A stretch of 64,000 nt of DNA from an uncultured Acidimicrobiales bacterium. GTDB lineage: Bacteria > Actinomycetota > Acidimicrobiia > Acidimicrobiales > SHLQ01. The notes beneath the pieces are model-generated. The model made no database searches. It had not been told where the DNA came from and was given only the letters and a program-made list of their open reading frames with translations. Made by a program: the position numbers and the translations under genes. The first letter of the stretch is position 1, and every line of letters starts with the position of its first letter. The DNA is taken from positions 1 to 64,000 of the forward strand of contig CALLQB010000001.1 of the NCBI GenBank assembly GCA_938015295.1. The letters run 5' to 3'. This document shows, piece after piece, positions 37,054-48,293 of the stretch.

Positions 37054-37947
37054 ATGGCCGGTGCAAAGGAACGGGTTCTTCGACGCCGCATTGCGAGCGT
37101 TAACTCCACAAAGAAGATCACCCGCGCCATGGAACTTATTGCCGCCACCCGTGTGGTGAAGGCAATGCAGCGCGCCAACGAAGCGAAGCCTTATGCCACC
37201 CAGATCACCTCGGTGATCGAGAACCTTTCGGCTGGCGGTGCAGCGGTAAGTCATCCCTTGCTCCGTGAACCCGAGGTCGTGAACCGTGTCGGCATTATCG
37301 CCATCGCCGGTGACCGCGGTTTGGCTGGTCCCTACAACGCTGGTGTCATCCGTGCCGCAGAGCGTCAGCTCAATGCGGCCCGCACCGAAGGTGCCGAATA
37401 CGCACTTATCCTCTGCGGCAAAAAGACCAACGACTACTTCACCTTCCAGGGTTACGATATCGATTCGACCTACACCGGTATGAGCGATTCGCCGACCTAC
37501 GAAAACGCCCGTGAAGTGGCCGGCGAAGTCATGCGGATGTTCACCGATGGTGAAATTGACCGAGTTGAGCTTGTGTATACCGAGTTCGTCTCGATGGGTA
37601 CCCAAAAGGTCACCGTTCGCCGGTTCCTGCCGCTCGAAAGCAGCGACACCGTGGCAGCCGAAGGCGGCGGTGACGCAAGCGCACTCGCCGCTTTTGAGTT
37701 CGAGCCTTCTGCCGGCGGCGTTCTCGAATCGCTACTTCCACGCTATGTCGAAGCTCGTTTGTTTGGCGCCATGCTCGAAGCAGCAGCATCCGAACACGCC
37801 AACCGCCAGCGGGCTATGAAAGCCGCCACGGACAACGCAGAAGAACTCAAGGTGAAGCTCAGTCGTGAGATGAACCGAGTTCGCCAGGAAGCAATTACTA
37901 CCGAAATTATGGAAATCGTTAGCGGTGCCGAAGCACTCGGCGCTTAG
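37054..37947 (+). CDS. atpG: F0F1 ATP synthase gamma subunit
   Basis: RRRIASVNSTKKITRAMELIAATRV; RQEAITTEIMEIVSGAEAL. Confidence 0.96.
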   Translation: MAGAKERVLRRRIASVNSTKKITRAMELIAATRVVKAMQRANEAKPYATQITSVIENLSAGGAAVSHPLLREPEVVNRVGIIAIAGDRGLAGPYNAGVIRAAERQLNAARTEGAEYALILCGKKTNDYFTFQGYDIDSTYTGMSDSPTYENAREVAGEVMRMFTDGEIDRVELVYTEFVSMGTQKVTVRRFLPLESSDTVAAEGGGDASALAAFEFEPSAGGVLESLLPRYVEARLFGAMLEAAASEHANRQRAMKAATDNAEELKVKLSREMNRVRQEAITTEIMEIVSGAEALGA

Positions 37948-37968
37948 CGATAGTTCATCAGTACCTAG

Positions 37969-39471
<1,503 letters not shown>

Positions 39472-39474
39472 CCA

Positions 39475-39879
39475 ATGCTGCAGGTCGAAGTCGTTTCACC
39501 AGAAGCTATTACCTACTCGGGCGAGGCAACCATGGTGGTTGCCCGCACGGTAGGTGGCGGCGATATTGCCTTTCAAGCTGGGCACGTACCGTTCATCGGC
39601 GTGCTCGAGGTGTGGTCGGCCAAGGTCATCGGCAACGACGGAAACGATGAGTTTGCCGTACATTCTGGCTTTATCCAGATGGCCAACGACAAGGTCACCA
39701 TTCTTTCCGACGTGTCCGAAGCGAAAGACGAAATCGACGTCGAGCGGGCCCGTGCGGCGATGAGTCGGGCCGAAGCTGCGATTGCTGCCGATGACAGCGA
39801 TGTCGAAGCCATTAGTGCGCTCAAGCGGGCAAGTGCCCGCCTTGCGGTGGCTACCGGCGAATCTGGCTCGGGGCACTGA
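39475..39879 (+). CDS. atpC: F0F1 ATP synthase epsilon subunit
   Basis: LQVEVVSPEAITYSGEATMVVARTVGGGDIAFQAGHVPFIGVL. Confidence 0.93.
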   Translation: MLQVEVVSPEAITYSGEATMVVARTVGGGDIAFQAGHVPFIGVLEVWSAKVIGNDGNDEFAVHSGFIQMANDKVTILSDVSEAKDEIDVERARAAMSRAEAAIAADDSDVEAISALKRASARLAVATGESGSGH

Positions 39880-39918
39880 TCGCTCTCTGCCCTCAGAGAA
39901 CCGAGAAACACCCGCAAC

Positions 39919-41313
39919 CTAGGACCCCCCGAACCCCTTTCGGGTCATGGTGCCCCAGTCTGATCGGCCGCGCATAGCGTCGACGAGACCGCTGATACGC
40001 CAGACGACCGTGGCCACGTGCATGATCGTCTGTTCAAACAAGGCTGCGAGCACGAGTCGGAATCTGTCGCTTGCCGTGTGATAGGTGCGGTTGGCGAGTT
40101 CGTCGAGCAGTAAGACCGATGTCGTGATCAGTAGCCCAGCCATGTACGCACACGCGACAATCAGCACCGTAAAGGTGGTGAGCTGTCCGCGGACTGCCGC
40201 GATGAACAGCAGCACGATACCGAGAGCCTCAAGCAGCGGCGCGAGGAACTCGACGATGAGGTAGTACGGCATGCCGAGCATGCCCCCAGCGCCGTATTTG
40301 GGTCGAAACAGCATTTTCTTGTGCCTACTGAGCACGTCGATAAGACCTCGGTACCAACGTCCTCGCTGGTTCGCAAGGCTGTCGAGCGCTTCTGGCACCT
40401 CAGTCCACGAACAGGCTGCCGTCATGAACACGACCTTGGCTGGGCGGTCGTTCTCGTACCCGAGTCGTCGAAGCCGAACGACCAGCTCCATGTCCTCGCC
40501 GATCGACTCGTGTTCGTAGCCGCCGATGTCGATGAGTTTGTCTCGGCGAAACAAGCCGAACGCCCCGCTGATGAGCAAGTTGCCACCGAGTTTGTTCCAC
40601 CCGAGGCGACCAACGATGAAAGCTCGGATGTATTCGACTGCTTGTGACGCCGCAAGAATGTTGCGCGGGGCCCGGAGTTTTGTGACGATGCCGTCTTCGA
40701 TGACGGCGCCGTTGGCATGGCGCACCATGCCGCCTGACGCGACGACGTCTTCGTCTTCGATGAAGGGCACGGCCAACTTCTGCAAGGCGTCGGGTGCGAT
40801 GAGGGTATCGGCGTCGATGAAGCAGATGAGCTCACCGGTTCCGGTGTTGAGTCCACAGTTCATGGCGTCTGCCTTACCGCCGTTTGCCTTGTCGATGACG
40901 AGCAGCGTTGCTTCGGATGCGGACCGGTACATCTGAGACACCGGCTGAGTATCGATGCGGTGCTGATAGATCGGGTGGACCGGTACGAGGTCGAACCCTT
41001 TGCGAAGCTCGCCGAGTGTGTCGTCGCTGCCGCCGTCGATAACAACAACGACCTCAAGGTTCGGATACGTCAGCGCCAGAATGCCGCGTGTCGCCTCGTT
41101 GATGGTGCGCTCTTCGTTGTAGGCAGGAATGACTACCGTGATCTTGGGAAGGATGGTGCTAGTACTTGCGCGACCCCAAACATGATGGCGTTCGCGTTGC
41201 GCCACATGACGAAGTTCGAGCACCGCCGAAATGAGCAGCAGGAGCTGTGCAGATGCCAGGACAACAACAGCGACGGTGAGCATCGTGCCGCCTATTGTTT
41301 CGAAAATGCTCAT
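39919..41313 (-). CDS. Membrane GT2 processive glycosyltransferase (polysaccharide synthase-like)
   Basis: VVIPAYNEERTINEAT, FIDADTLI (DxD), SIGEDMEL, ANQRGRWYRG (QxxRW), multiple C-terminal TMs. Confidence 0.9.
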   Translation of the reverse strand: MSIFETIGGTMLTVAVVVLASAQLLLLISAVLELRHVAQRERHHVWGRASTSTILPKITVVIPAYNEERTINEATRGILALTYPNLEVVVVIDGGSDDTLGELRKGFDLVPVHPIYQHRIDTQPVSQMYRSASEATLLVIDKANGGKADAMNCGLNTGTGELICFIDADTLIAPDALQKLAVPFIEDEDVVASGGMVRHANGAVIEDGIVTKLRAPRNILAASQAVEYIRAFIVGRLGWNKLGGNLLISGAFGLFRRDKLIDIGGYEHESIGEDMELVVRLRRLGYENDRPAKVVFMTAACSWTEVPEALDSLANQRGRWYRGLIDVLSRHKKMLFRPKYGAGGMLGMPYYLIVEFLAPLLEALGIVLLFIAAVRGQLTTFTVLIVACAYMAGLLITTSVLLLDELANRTYHTASDRFRLVLAALFEQTIMHVATVVWRISGLVDAMRGRSDWGTMTRKGFGGS

Positions 41314-42404
41314 GCGGCTAAGAGATCCGGAGTGGCTCGAAGGTCTTCGAGAGTTGGTGGGGCGGGCTGGCGGGTTCGTGCCGCGGCAGCCTCGAGGACT
41401 TGGCGAGCCATGTCGCGGGCGAAGGGGTCTTCGGTCGACAGAGCACGTCGTAGCAGCAGCGCACCGGCTGGGCCGATCTTGTCGAGCGCGAGCGCAGCGT
41501 TGCGGCGAACGTCCCAGGAGGGGTCGCCGAGCAGTTGTGCGATAGCCGAGGCTTTGTTTACCGCTCGGAGGCGGCCGAGAGATGACGCGGCCTCGGCACG
41601 AACGCCGGCCGATTCATCGGCGAGCATGTTTGCGAGCATATCTGCGGCCTCTTTCGCCGACCCGAGCGCCAGTCCTCGGGCGACCATGATGCGGGTGTCG
41701 GTTTTCTCGGCCTGGAGATGCGATTCCAGCGCAACAACAAGTCGCGGGTCGCCGATACTTGCGGCGACTTCGATTGCCAGGCTGGTGCCCGCCCGGTGCG
41801 GCCCGCTCAGGTACTCGACGAGCAGATGCAGAGATCGGCTTTCAGACCGCAGCAGCGCGTGTTGTGCCGCTATTTGTACAGCTCGAGACCGGTGGTCGAG
41901 CATCTCGAGAACCAGGCTGTACACGTCGTGAATGTCGGATCGGCTCAGCCCTTCGAGCGCGTAGGCCTGAACGGTTGGGTGCCGGTCGGCAAGAAGTTTG
42001 GCTCGTGTTGGGTCGTCTTGACCGAGTAGGTGGGCGAGCTGAGCGGCGCGGCAGCGCTGTCGCCACCGGGTTCGTCGTCCGAGGGAACGGATGTGGTGAT
42101 CGATGCCGAGTGCGTCGGCCAACCGGAGCAGTCTGTCGTGGCTCGGTCCATTCAAATCGAACGCGAGCTGCTGCATTGCGCCCAGCACGACGCGGCGGCG
42201 GGCCTTGCGAACGCGTTGAAATTCTTCGGTAGTTTCCTCAGTCGGTTGCAACAGGATCCTGGCGAGATCGAACCGGACCGTTGCGAACTGTTCGCCGCGG
42301 CGTCTGCGGCGTACATCGCGCACCGCTCCGCCGAAGACGAAAAGCGTACAGACGGCGATGTTGGCGCCGATCAAAGCGATCAAGACGTAGGTAAGGATCG
42401 TCAT
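41310..42404 (-). CDS. Membrane-anchored HEAT-repeat protein
   Basis: N-terminal TM then repeated HPTVQAYALEGL / DPSWDVRRNAALALDKIG / ESAGVRAEAASSLGRL units; 4-bp overlaps with both neighbours. Confidence 0.85.
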   Translation of the reverse strand: MTILTYVLIALIGANIAVCTLFVFGGAVRDVRRRRRGEQFATVRFDLARILLQPTEETTEEFQRVRKARRRVVLGAMQQLAFDLNGPSHDRLLRLADALGIDHHIRSLGRRTRWRQRCRAAQLAHLLGQDDPTRAKLLADRHPTVQAYALEGLSRSDIHDVYSLVLEMLDHRSRAVQIAAQHALLRSESRSLHLLVEYLSGPHRAGTSLAIEVAASIGDPRLVVALESHLQAEKTDTRIMVARGLALGSAKEAADMLANMLADESAGVRAEAASSLGRLRAVNKASAIAQLLGDPSWDVRRNAALALDKIGPAGALLLRRALSTEDPFARDMARQVLEAAAARTRQPAPPTLEDLRATPDLLAA

Positions 42405-44359
42405 GTGGCTTCGATGATTCGGGAGACTCGGTGCCCGAGAATCAGCGGTGCAAAAGGCTTGCGAATGACGTCTGCCGCGCCGAGTTCGAAACATTCATGA
42501 AGTTCGGCCTCGGCGGTTCGCGAGGCCAGCATGATTGTTTTGAAACGCCCGAGAACACCGGCGTCGCGTAGGTGGCGCAGCAGATGGATTCCGTCGATGC
42601 CTTCGAGCTCGAACTCGACCAAGATTGCCAGGGGGGCCTGCGGCCGATTCGGGCCGGTGAGGTAAGCGAGCGCTTGAGTGCCGTTGCTGCACTCGGTAGA
42701 CGAAAACCCGCGTTCGGTGAGCACCGCAGAAATGACTGCTCGAAGAGCTGGGTCGGGGTCGACGATCAGTACATCGGCGCTATCGACTGCGTTCGGTCGC
42801 CAATCGGTCGTGGAGATCAGCGGACCATCGTTTTCTGAGGTTCGCTCGATCGCCGAGGCGGCTGCATCGATGAGGGGCGTCAGCGTGCGCCCATCGGCGG
42901 GGAACTCCGAAATACCGATTCGGGCACTGCCGTTTCCGAGACCCAGCTTCTCGACAACGCCGGCGAATCGTTTGACGGCGGCGTGTCGCGGAAGCCCTGG
43001 CAACATCACCACGGCTTGACGTTCGCCGTACCAGCCGGTGAGGTCTGCCCGTCGGAATTCGCCAGCAAGAGGGCCGATAGCTTGTCGTAAGACCTCGGGG
43101 GGCGTTGCTGGGTCGAGCTGCAACAGCGCAACGCTGACCCGTCGGTCCATGCGGGCTTCGGTGACGAGGAGACGTTCGCCGAGGAGTCGAAGCGAGGTGA
43201 GTGGCAGCGCGCTGTTTGCGTGCACGACCGCTTCGAGCGGTTCGAGGATTGTTCGGGTGCGAAGACGCGTAAGGATCAGGGTCGCGAGAAGGTCCTGTGT
43301 GACCTCAGCCGGTGCGACGGTGTCGAAACCGGACCGCAACAGGGCAATCTGCTCGTGCGGTCTCGGGTCGGTGCCGGGCACGGCTATGAGGGGCGTTGCG
43401 CGAAGCTCTGGATCGGTACGAACCAGGCGAGCGATGTTGCGCATGACATTGAGTTCGGTGTCGACGACAACCAGGCACCGAGCCTTGTTCAGACGAAGCT
43501 GCTCGACCACCGGTTCGGGACCACCCGACACGTCGCACCAGCTGCAATTGAATCCTTTGCCCGCCATCGATGTGGCGTCGACAGACTGCTCGCTCGCAAA
43601 GAGTGCAGATCTCGCCAGCTCTGCGCGGGCCATCGCCTCGATGACCTGGTTCGCCGCATCCGCAGGTGCAGAAGCAGAGACGACTGCTGCTAGCCCGCCA
43701 CGAACAGATGCTGGCAGACTGTGGCCGTCTGGCACGATTGCGACAATCGGAATGTCGGGGTAGAGCTGGCGGGTAGCGCGCACCAAGGTACTTGTGGCGG
43801 TGAGGCCCGTGGAGGCGATGGGCAGAACGACCGCATCGATATCGTGAGGCGGGTTGGTTTCGTCAAGATGACTAACGCCGATGTCGCTCGTTGAAAGAAT
43901 AAAGAGCAGCGAGTCGAGGTCGGCCGACGCTTCACCTGCCGCAACCACATGGTGGAGGTGTTCTCGTTCGGCCGACAGCGTCGCGTGAGTGTCCGCCAGG
44001 ACGACTCGGAGATCTTCGAGTAGGCCGGCCGCGGCAACAGCTGCGGAGATATCTGCCTCGGCAGCGGTGACGGCTTCGGCGGTGTCGCGGATCAACTCAG
44101 CAGCAACAGTGAGGCCGAGATGACCGAACCAACGAGCCAGTCGGTTGGTCAAGTCGACGACGACCTCAACCTCGTCGGCGGTTAGGGAGCGGTCGAGAAG
44201 GGCGGAAACCGGCGCCTCAATCGTGTGGAGAAGCACTTCGATTCTGCCGCGAAGACGAGACCAGATAGCGATGCTTTCGTCCGCCGCGGCGCGTTGATCG
44301 GGGAGAGTTTTGTCCTCATTCATGGCCGGTGTGACCAATTGGGCGCTGTTGTTCTCCAC
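42401..44359 (-). CDS. Multi-domain regulator: HPt-like, pseudo-receiver(s), degenerate GGDEF-like, C-terminal REC with Glu at the phospho-acceptor position
   Basis: C-term DVLIVDPDPALRAVISAVL...LAILVEFELEGIDGIHLL...KTIMLASRT...GAADVIRKPF; middle RRADLTGWYGERQAVVMLPG...ARIGISEFPADGRTLTPLIDAAASAIER. Confidence 0.78.
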   Translation of the reverse strand: MENNSAQLVTPAMNEDKTLPDQRAAADESIAIWSRLRGRIEVLLHTIEAPVSALLDRSLTADEVEVVVDLTNRLARWFGHLGLTVAAELIRDTAEAVTAAEADISAAVAAAGLLEDLRVVLADTHATLSAEREHLHHVVAAGEASADLDSLLFILSTSDIGVSHLDETNPPHDIDAVVLPIASTGLTATSTLVRATRQLYPDIPIVAIVPDGHSLPASVRGGLAAVVSASAPADAANQVIEAMARAELARSALFASEQSVDATSMAGKGFNCSWCDVSGGPEPVVEQLRLNKARCLVVVDTELNVMRNIARLVRTDPELRATPLIAVPGTDPRPHEQIALLRSGFDTVAPAEVTQDLLATLILTRLRTRTILEPLEAVVHANSALPLTSLRLLGERLLVTEARMDRRVSVALLQLDPATPPEVLRQAIGPLAGEFRRADLTGWYGERQAVVMLPGLPRHAAVKRFAGVVEKLGLGNGSARIGISEFPADGRTLTPLIDAAASAIERTSENDGPLISTTDWRPNAVDSADVLIVDPDPALRAVISAVLTERGFSSTECSNGTQALAYLTGPNRPQAPLAILVEFELEGIDGIHLLRHLRDAGVLGRFKTIMLASRTAEAELHECFELGAADVIRKPFAPLILGHRVSRIIEAT

Positions 44360-44417
44360 GCCTCTTGTGTCGGTGTCTTTGCCAACCGACTTGAATCGGT
44401 CGAAGGTCGCTTGACAA

Positions 44418-45455
44418 ATGTCACTAAGCCGATCATCGGTTGATGCCGATCACATCCTTGTGCCTGACATTTCGATCCTCCTCATCGCCTATAACACCCG
44501 TGACCTCATCCAGCGTTGCCTGACCACCGTTGAGGAGAACAAGGGCGATGTGTCGTTGGAGATCATCGTGGCGGATAACCACCCTGGTGATGGCACAAAA
44601 GAGATGCTTGCCGAAGAATTTCCGCAGGTACGGTACTTCGATACCGGAGGGAATCTCGGCTTCGCCCGAGGCGTAAATTTTGCGGCAACGAAAGCGACGG
44701 CCGGATACCTGTTGCTGCTCAACCCTGATACTGAGGTTAAACCAGGGACATTCGAAGCGCTCCTAGAGCTGGCCGACCGTCGTCCCGATGGCGGACTGTA
44801 TGGCGGCCGAACGTTGAATGAACACGGTGAGCTCGATCCGGGGTCGTGCTGGGGGGAAACCACCTTGTGGAGCCTTACCTGTTTCGCGACCGGGCTTTCT
44901 GCAGCGTTCAAGGATTCGATGCGTTTCAACCCTGAGGAACTACCGGGATGGCAACGAGACACCGAGCGCGAGGTCGGCTATATCACCGGCTGTCTTGAGC
45001 TTGTTTCCCGCAAGGTTTGGGATGAACTTGGTGGATTCGACGAGGACTTCTGGATGTACGGAGAAGACGCCGATCTTGCTCGCCGGGCACGCGAACTCGG
45101 GTACAACCCCATGATTACTCCCGACGCCGAAATCATCCATTATGTGGGCGCCTCGAGTCCCAACAGGGCACACAAAGTGATTCTTCGCCTCACCGGCGAT
45201 GTCACCGCAGTTCGCAAGGGCTGGACGGGTTGGCGTCAGCGTTATGCCGTGGCCGCTCTGCAAGCAGGCGCCGCACTACGTGGTCTCACCTATGAGTTCT
45301 TGGCTAGGGCAACCGGCGGGCGAAAGTCGTCGGGGCGTTACTGGTATGAGGTTTGGAGTCGTCGTGACGAGTGGCTCAAGGGTTGGGAGCCTGCCGCCAC
45401 TCGTGCCGTCGAAGCGCATCGATCAGGCAACGAATCGACCCCCAAAGCAGCCTGA
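44418..45455 (+). CDS. GT2 family glycosyltransferase (rhamnosyltransferase-like)
   Basis: DISILLIAYNTRDLIQRCLTTVEENKGDVSLEIIVADNHPGDGT, GFARGVNFAATKATAGYLLLLNPDTEV, GGFDEDFWMYGEDADLARRARELGY. Confidence 0.92.
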   Translation: MSLSRSSVDADHILVPDISILLIAYNTRDLIQRCLTTVEENKGDVSLEIIVADNHPGDGTKEMLAEEFPQVRYFDTGGNLGFARGVNFAATKATAGYLLLLNPDTEVKPGTFEALLELADRRPDGGLYGGRTLNEHGELDPGSCWGETTLWSLTCFATGLSAAFKDSMRFNPEELPGWQRDTEREVGYITGCLELVSRKVWDELGGFDEDFWMYGEDADLARRARELGYNPMITPDAEIIHYVGASSPNRAHKVILRLTGDVTAVRKGWTGWRQRYAVAALQAGAALRGLTYEFLARATGGRKSSGRYWYEVWSRRDEWLKGWEPAATRAVEAHRSGNESTPKAA

Positions 45456-45460
45456 GTTGG

Positions 45461-46180
45461 TCACCCGACAGCAACTCTCACGAGCAGGACGATTGCGGCA
45501 GCGGTCGAAAGCAGGAGAATTGCGGGTCGGGTAAAGCCGCGGTCGACGATTGGTAATAGCGGCCCGCTCAGGAGGAAACCGGTAACTGCCGCAGGTATCA
45601 ATGCTGCGCCGTAGCCGAATTCGGTTGCGCCGAAGCGCCCCCCAAGAGCGAGGCCGATCAGGGTGATGAGGGTGCCCACGATGAAGAACGCCGACATAGA
45701 CGCCCGTACCTCAGATCCCTTCGCGTCCTGAAAAAGCAGTGCTACTGGCGGCCCGCCTATGCCGGCGGTGCTCGCCGTGAACCCCGAGACCGTACCGGCG
45801 GTCAGCATCGTCGCCATCGATCTTTTCGGTGCGCCTGCCCACCCTGCTATGGCAACCATGAGGAGCACACCAAGCGCTACAACCAGTTGCAGGGCATCGG
45901 CCGACAAGACGCTGAGTACCCCAACGCCTATGGCGGTGCCGAGAACTCTGCCGTACAAAGCGCTGCGCACCGAGCCGATGTCGATGTCTTGTCGATCGCG
46001 TCGCAAAATCAGCACGTTCATAAACAAACCGGCGAAAAGGATCGCGCCGGGAACAAGGTCGGGTTCAATCTGCACAACGAGTGGCATGGCGACCAGGTTC
46101 GCCCCGAAGCCCACAGCGCTCTGCACAGCGCAAGCGATCGCAACAATCACAAAGACGATGATGAACACGAGAAGCGACAT
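45461..46180 (-). CDS. TauE/SafE family sulfite/anion exporter
   Basis: AVQSAVGFGANLVAMPLVV...TAGTVSGFTASTAGIGGPPVALLFQ; Met start at 46180. Confidence 0.88.
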   Translation of the reverse strand: MSLLVFIIVFVIVAIACAVQSAVGFGANLVAMPLVVQIEPDLVPGAILFAGLFMNVLILRRDRQDIDIGSVRSALYGRVLGTAIGVGVLSVLSADALQLVVALGVLLMVAIAGWAGAPKRSMATMLTAGTVSGFTASTAGIGGPPVALLFQDAKGSEVRASMSAFFIVGTLITLIGLALGGRFGATEFGYGAALIPAAVTGFLLSGPLLPIVDRGFTRPAILLLSTAAAIVLLVRVAVG

Positions 46181-46233
46181 AGTACTAACCCGGCATCTGC
46201 TGGCAGTAAGAAGACAGAGGTGACAGCGGCGAG

Positions 46234-47043
46234 CTAGTCGGGGATGACGAGATCGAGAATACCGTCTTCGGGTTTGGGATACGCCATATCGAGGCTTTCG
46301 AAGGTGTCGACGAGAATCTGGCTTACCAATCGGTTCCGGAACCACTTGCGGTCGGCTGGAATGACATACCAAGGTGCATCTTCGGTGCTGGTTTCCTGCA
46401 ACATGACACGAAACGCTTCTTGGTAGTCGTCCCAGTGTTCGCGTTCGGCGAGGTCGCCTTTCGCAAACTTCCAGTTTTTCTCTGGAGTGTCGAGCCGGGC
46501 CTGAAGGCGTTCTTTCTGTTCGGCTTTCGAGATATGTAGGAAAAACTTGACGATGTGTGTGCCTTCATCGACGAGCAGCTGCTCCCACTCTCGAATGTGA
46601 CGGTAGCGCTTCGACCAGACCTTCTCGGGTACATAGTTATGTACGCGCACCACCAGGACATCTTCGTAGTGCGAGCGGTTGAAGATAGTGAGCTGGCCGC
46701 TCGCAGGTGCGTGGCGGTGGACCCGCCAGAGATAGTCGTGTGACAACTCTTCGTCGGTCGGCTTCTTGAACGACGCAACCTTGACCCCGGCGGGGTTCAA
46801 TCGGTCGAACACGTGACGGATGGTGCCATCCTTGCCTCCGGTGTCGGTGGCTTGAAGGACAGCAAGGATCTTGTGTTTGTCCTCGGCGTACATGAGCTCT
46901 TGAAGGTGCTCAAGGCGGCTGTTCAGCTCGGCGGTTTCGTCGCGGGCGGTGTCCTTGTCGAGACCCCCGTCGTCGTTGGGGTCCCAGTCGCTGAGATCAA
47001 CCTTTTTGCCCGGCGAGACTCGGTACGGCGTTGTATCCATCAT
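46234..47043 (-). CDS. Polyphosphate kinase 2 family protein
   Basis: ILAVLQATDTGGKDGTIRHVFDRLNPAGVKVASFKKPTDEELSHDYLWRVHRHAP; FNRSHYEDVLVVRVH; DWDDYQ-like motif. Confidence 0.95.
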   Translation of the reverse strand: MMDTTPYRVSPGKKVDLSDWDPNDDGGLDKDTARDETAELNSRLEHLQELMYAEDKHKILAVLQATDTGGKDGTIRHVFDRLNPAGVKVASFKKPTDEELSHDYLWRVHRHAPASGQLTIFNRSHYEDVLVVRVHNYVPEKVWSKRYRHIREWEQLLVDEGTHIVKFFLHISKAEQKERLQARLDTPEKNWKFAKGDLAEREHWDDYQEAFRVMLQETSTEDAPWYVIPADRKWFRNRLVSQILVDTFESLDMAYPKPEDGILDLVIPD

Positions 47044-47081
47044 CTTTGTCTAGCAGGGTACGGATTTGCCGTGTTGCCCTG

Positions 47082-48137
47082 CTAGTCGTTGGTTCGACAC
47101 CGCTTGGCGGTCGTTGGCCAGCAACCCTCGTCCTTTTCTGGCTTAGGTGCGGGCGCTGTAGCGATCGTGGTGCTGGGTGCGACCGTGGTCGGCGTGACGG
47201 TCGTTGGCGTGACCGTGGTGGTTGGTGTCGTCGTTGGTGGAACAGCAGTCGTTGGCGCGACGACAGCCGGGGCAACGGTGGTTGGTGCCAGCGTCGTTGG
47301 AGCGGGAGCGATCGTTGCAACTGTGGTGGGTGTAGCGACAGGCTGTGGTGCTCGGGTGGTCGACGTTGTGCTCGCTGGGGCGGCGTTGGTCGATAGTGGT
47401 GCCGGCTGCGTGGTGGCCGGAGCGATGGAGGGCTGGGTCGGAGCGACCGACGAGGGGAGAACCCAGCCCGACGATGATTCGGTGACTGTTTCGGGAAGAC
47501 CGCTGAGATCGAGGACAAACTTCGGGGCGGTCGGTTTCTCGGTGGTTGGTGTCGTCGATCCCTCAGAAATCGAGCCTCGGGTTTCGACGAGGCGCGTCGA
47601 GGTCGGCCAGGTGGACCTTGACGCTTCCGGCATGTCGGCATCGGGTTGGCTTACCTCGACGTTTTCGCGTTGCTGATCGGTGTTGCTTCGGAGCGAGAGC
47701 GTCGCAACAAAAACAAGGGTGACAACGGCGGCGCCTGCGAGGAACAGCGCCGCAGCACGGCGCCGAGCAGCGCCGCTTTCGACGGCTGTCACGTACACCC
47801 AGGGCTTCCATCCAACGCCCGGGTTGGGCTGTGCGTGCGAACCGACAGTGGTCGCGTCGTTCTCGAGTACATCAAGGACAAAGGCCAACGGGTTCGGCGT
47901 GCGGCCAACCACCGACCATCGAGCGTAGGCTTTGCCAAACGCACGTGAACAGAGCGTGGCTGCAAGAGCCTCGTCGTTGTCCGCCACGGCAAGAGCGGTG
48001 GCGAAGCAATGGTCGTAGACGCCGTCGAAGAAGACCCGAAACGCGACCTTGGCTACGCCTGGTGCAACGGCGTTGTCGGGCTGCGGGTCGATACCAGTGG
48101 CTGCTACTTGTTGGGCGCCGTCGCGACTAGTCGACAC
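47082..48137 (-). CDS. Hypothetical single-TM protein with sigma-region-2-like N-terminus and Thr/Pro-rich extracytoplasmic tail
   Basis: FDGVYDHCFATALAVADNDEALAATLCSRAFGKAYARW...; TM AAALFLAGAAVVTLVFVATL; TTTVTPTTVAPTT low-complexity tail. Confidence 0.65.
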   Translation of the reverse strand: MSTSRDGAQQVAATGIDPQPDNAVAPGVAKVAFRVFFDGVYDHCFATALAVADNDEALAATLCSRAFGKAYARWSVVGRTPNPLAFVLDVLENDATTVGSHAQPNPGVGWKPWVYVTAVESGAARRRAAALFLAGAAVVTLVFVATLSLRSNTDQQRENVEVSQPDADMPEASRSTWPTSTRLVETRGSISEGSTTPTTEKPTAPKFVLDLSGLPETVTESSSGWVLPSSVAPTQPSIAPATTQPAPLSTNAAPASTTSTTRAPQPVATPTTVATIAPAPTTLAPTTVAPAVVAPTTAVPPTTTPTTTVTPTTVTPTTVAPSTTIATAPAPKPEKDEGCWPTTAKRCRTND

Positions 48138-48293
48138 AGGACTCCTGCTACGTGTGGGGGATCCCAGAAGTAGCAGAAGAGTGTGTGAAAAACCACCAAA
48201 AGTGGTCTAACGGCCTACGTTGTTGTGTCCTGCGGACAGTCTTTTCGGCGCGTTGCACAGCGACAGCATCAACACAGAGAGCAAGAAAAAGAA

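Noticed and set aside
47089-47676. Gly/Val-rich 195 aa plus-strand ORF (VVGVTVVGVTVVV)
   Set aside because: Antisense of the Thr/Pro-rich tail of 47082-48137; the minus frame has the better protein organisation
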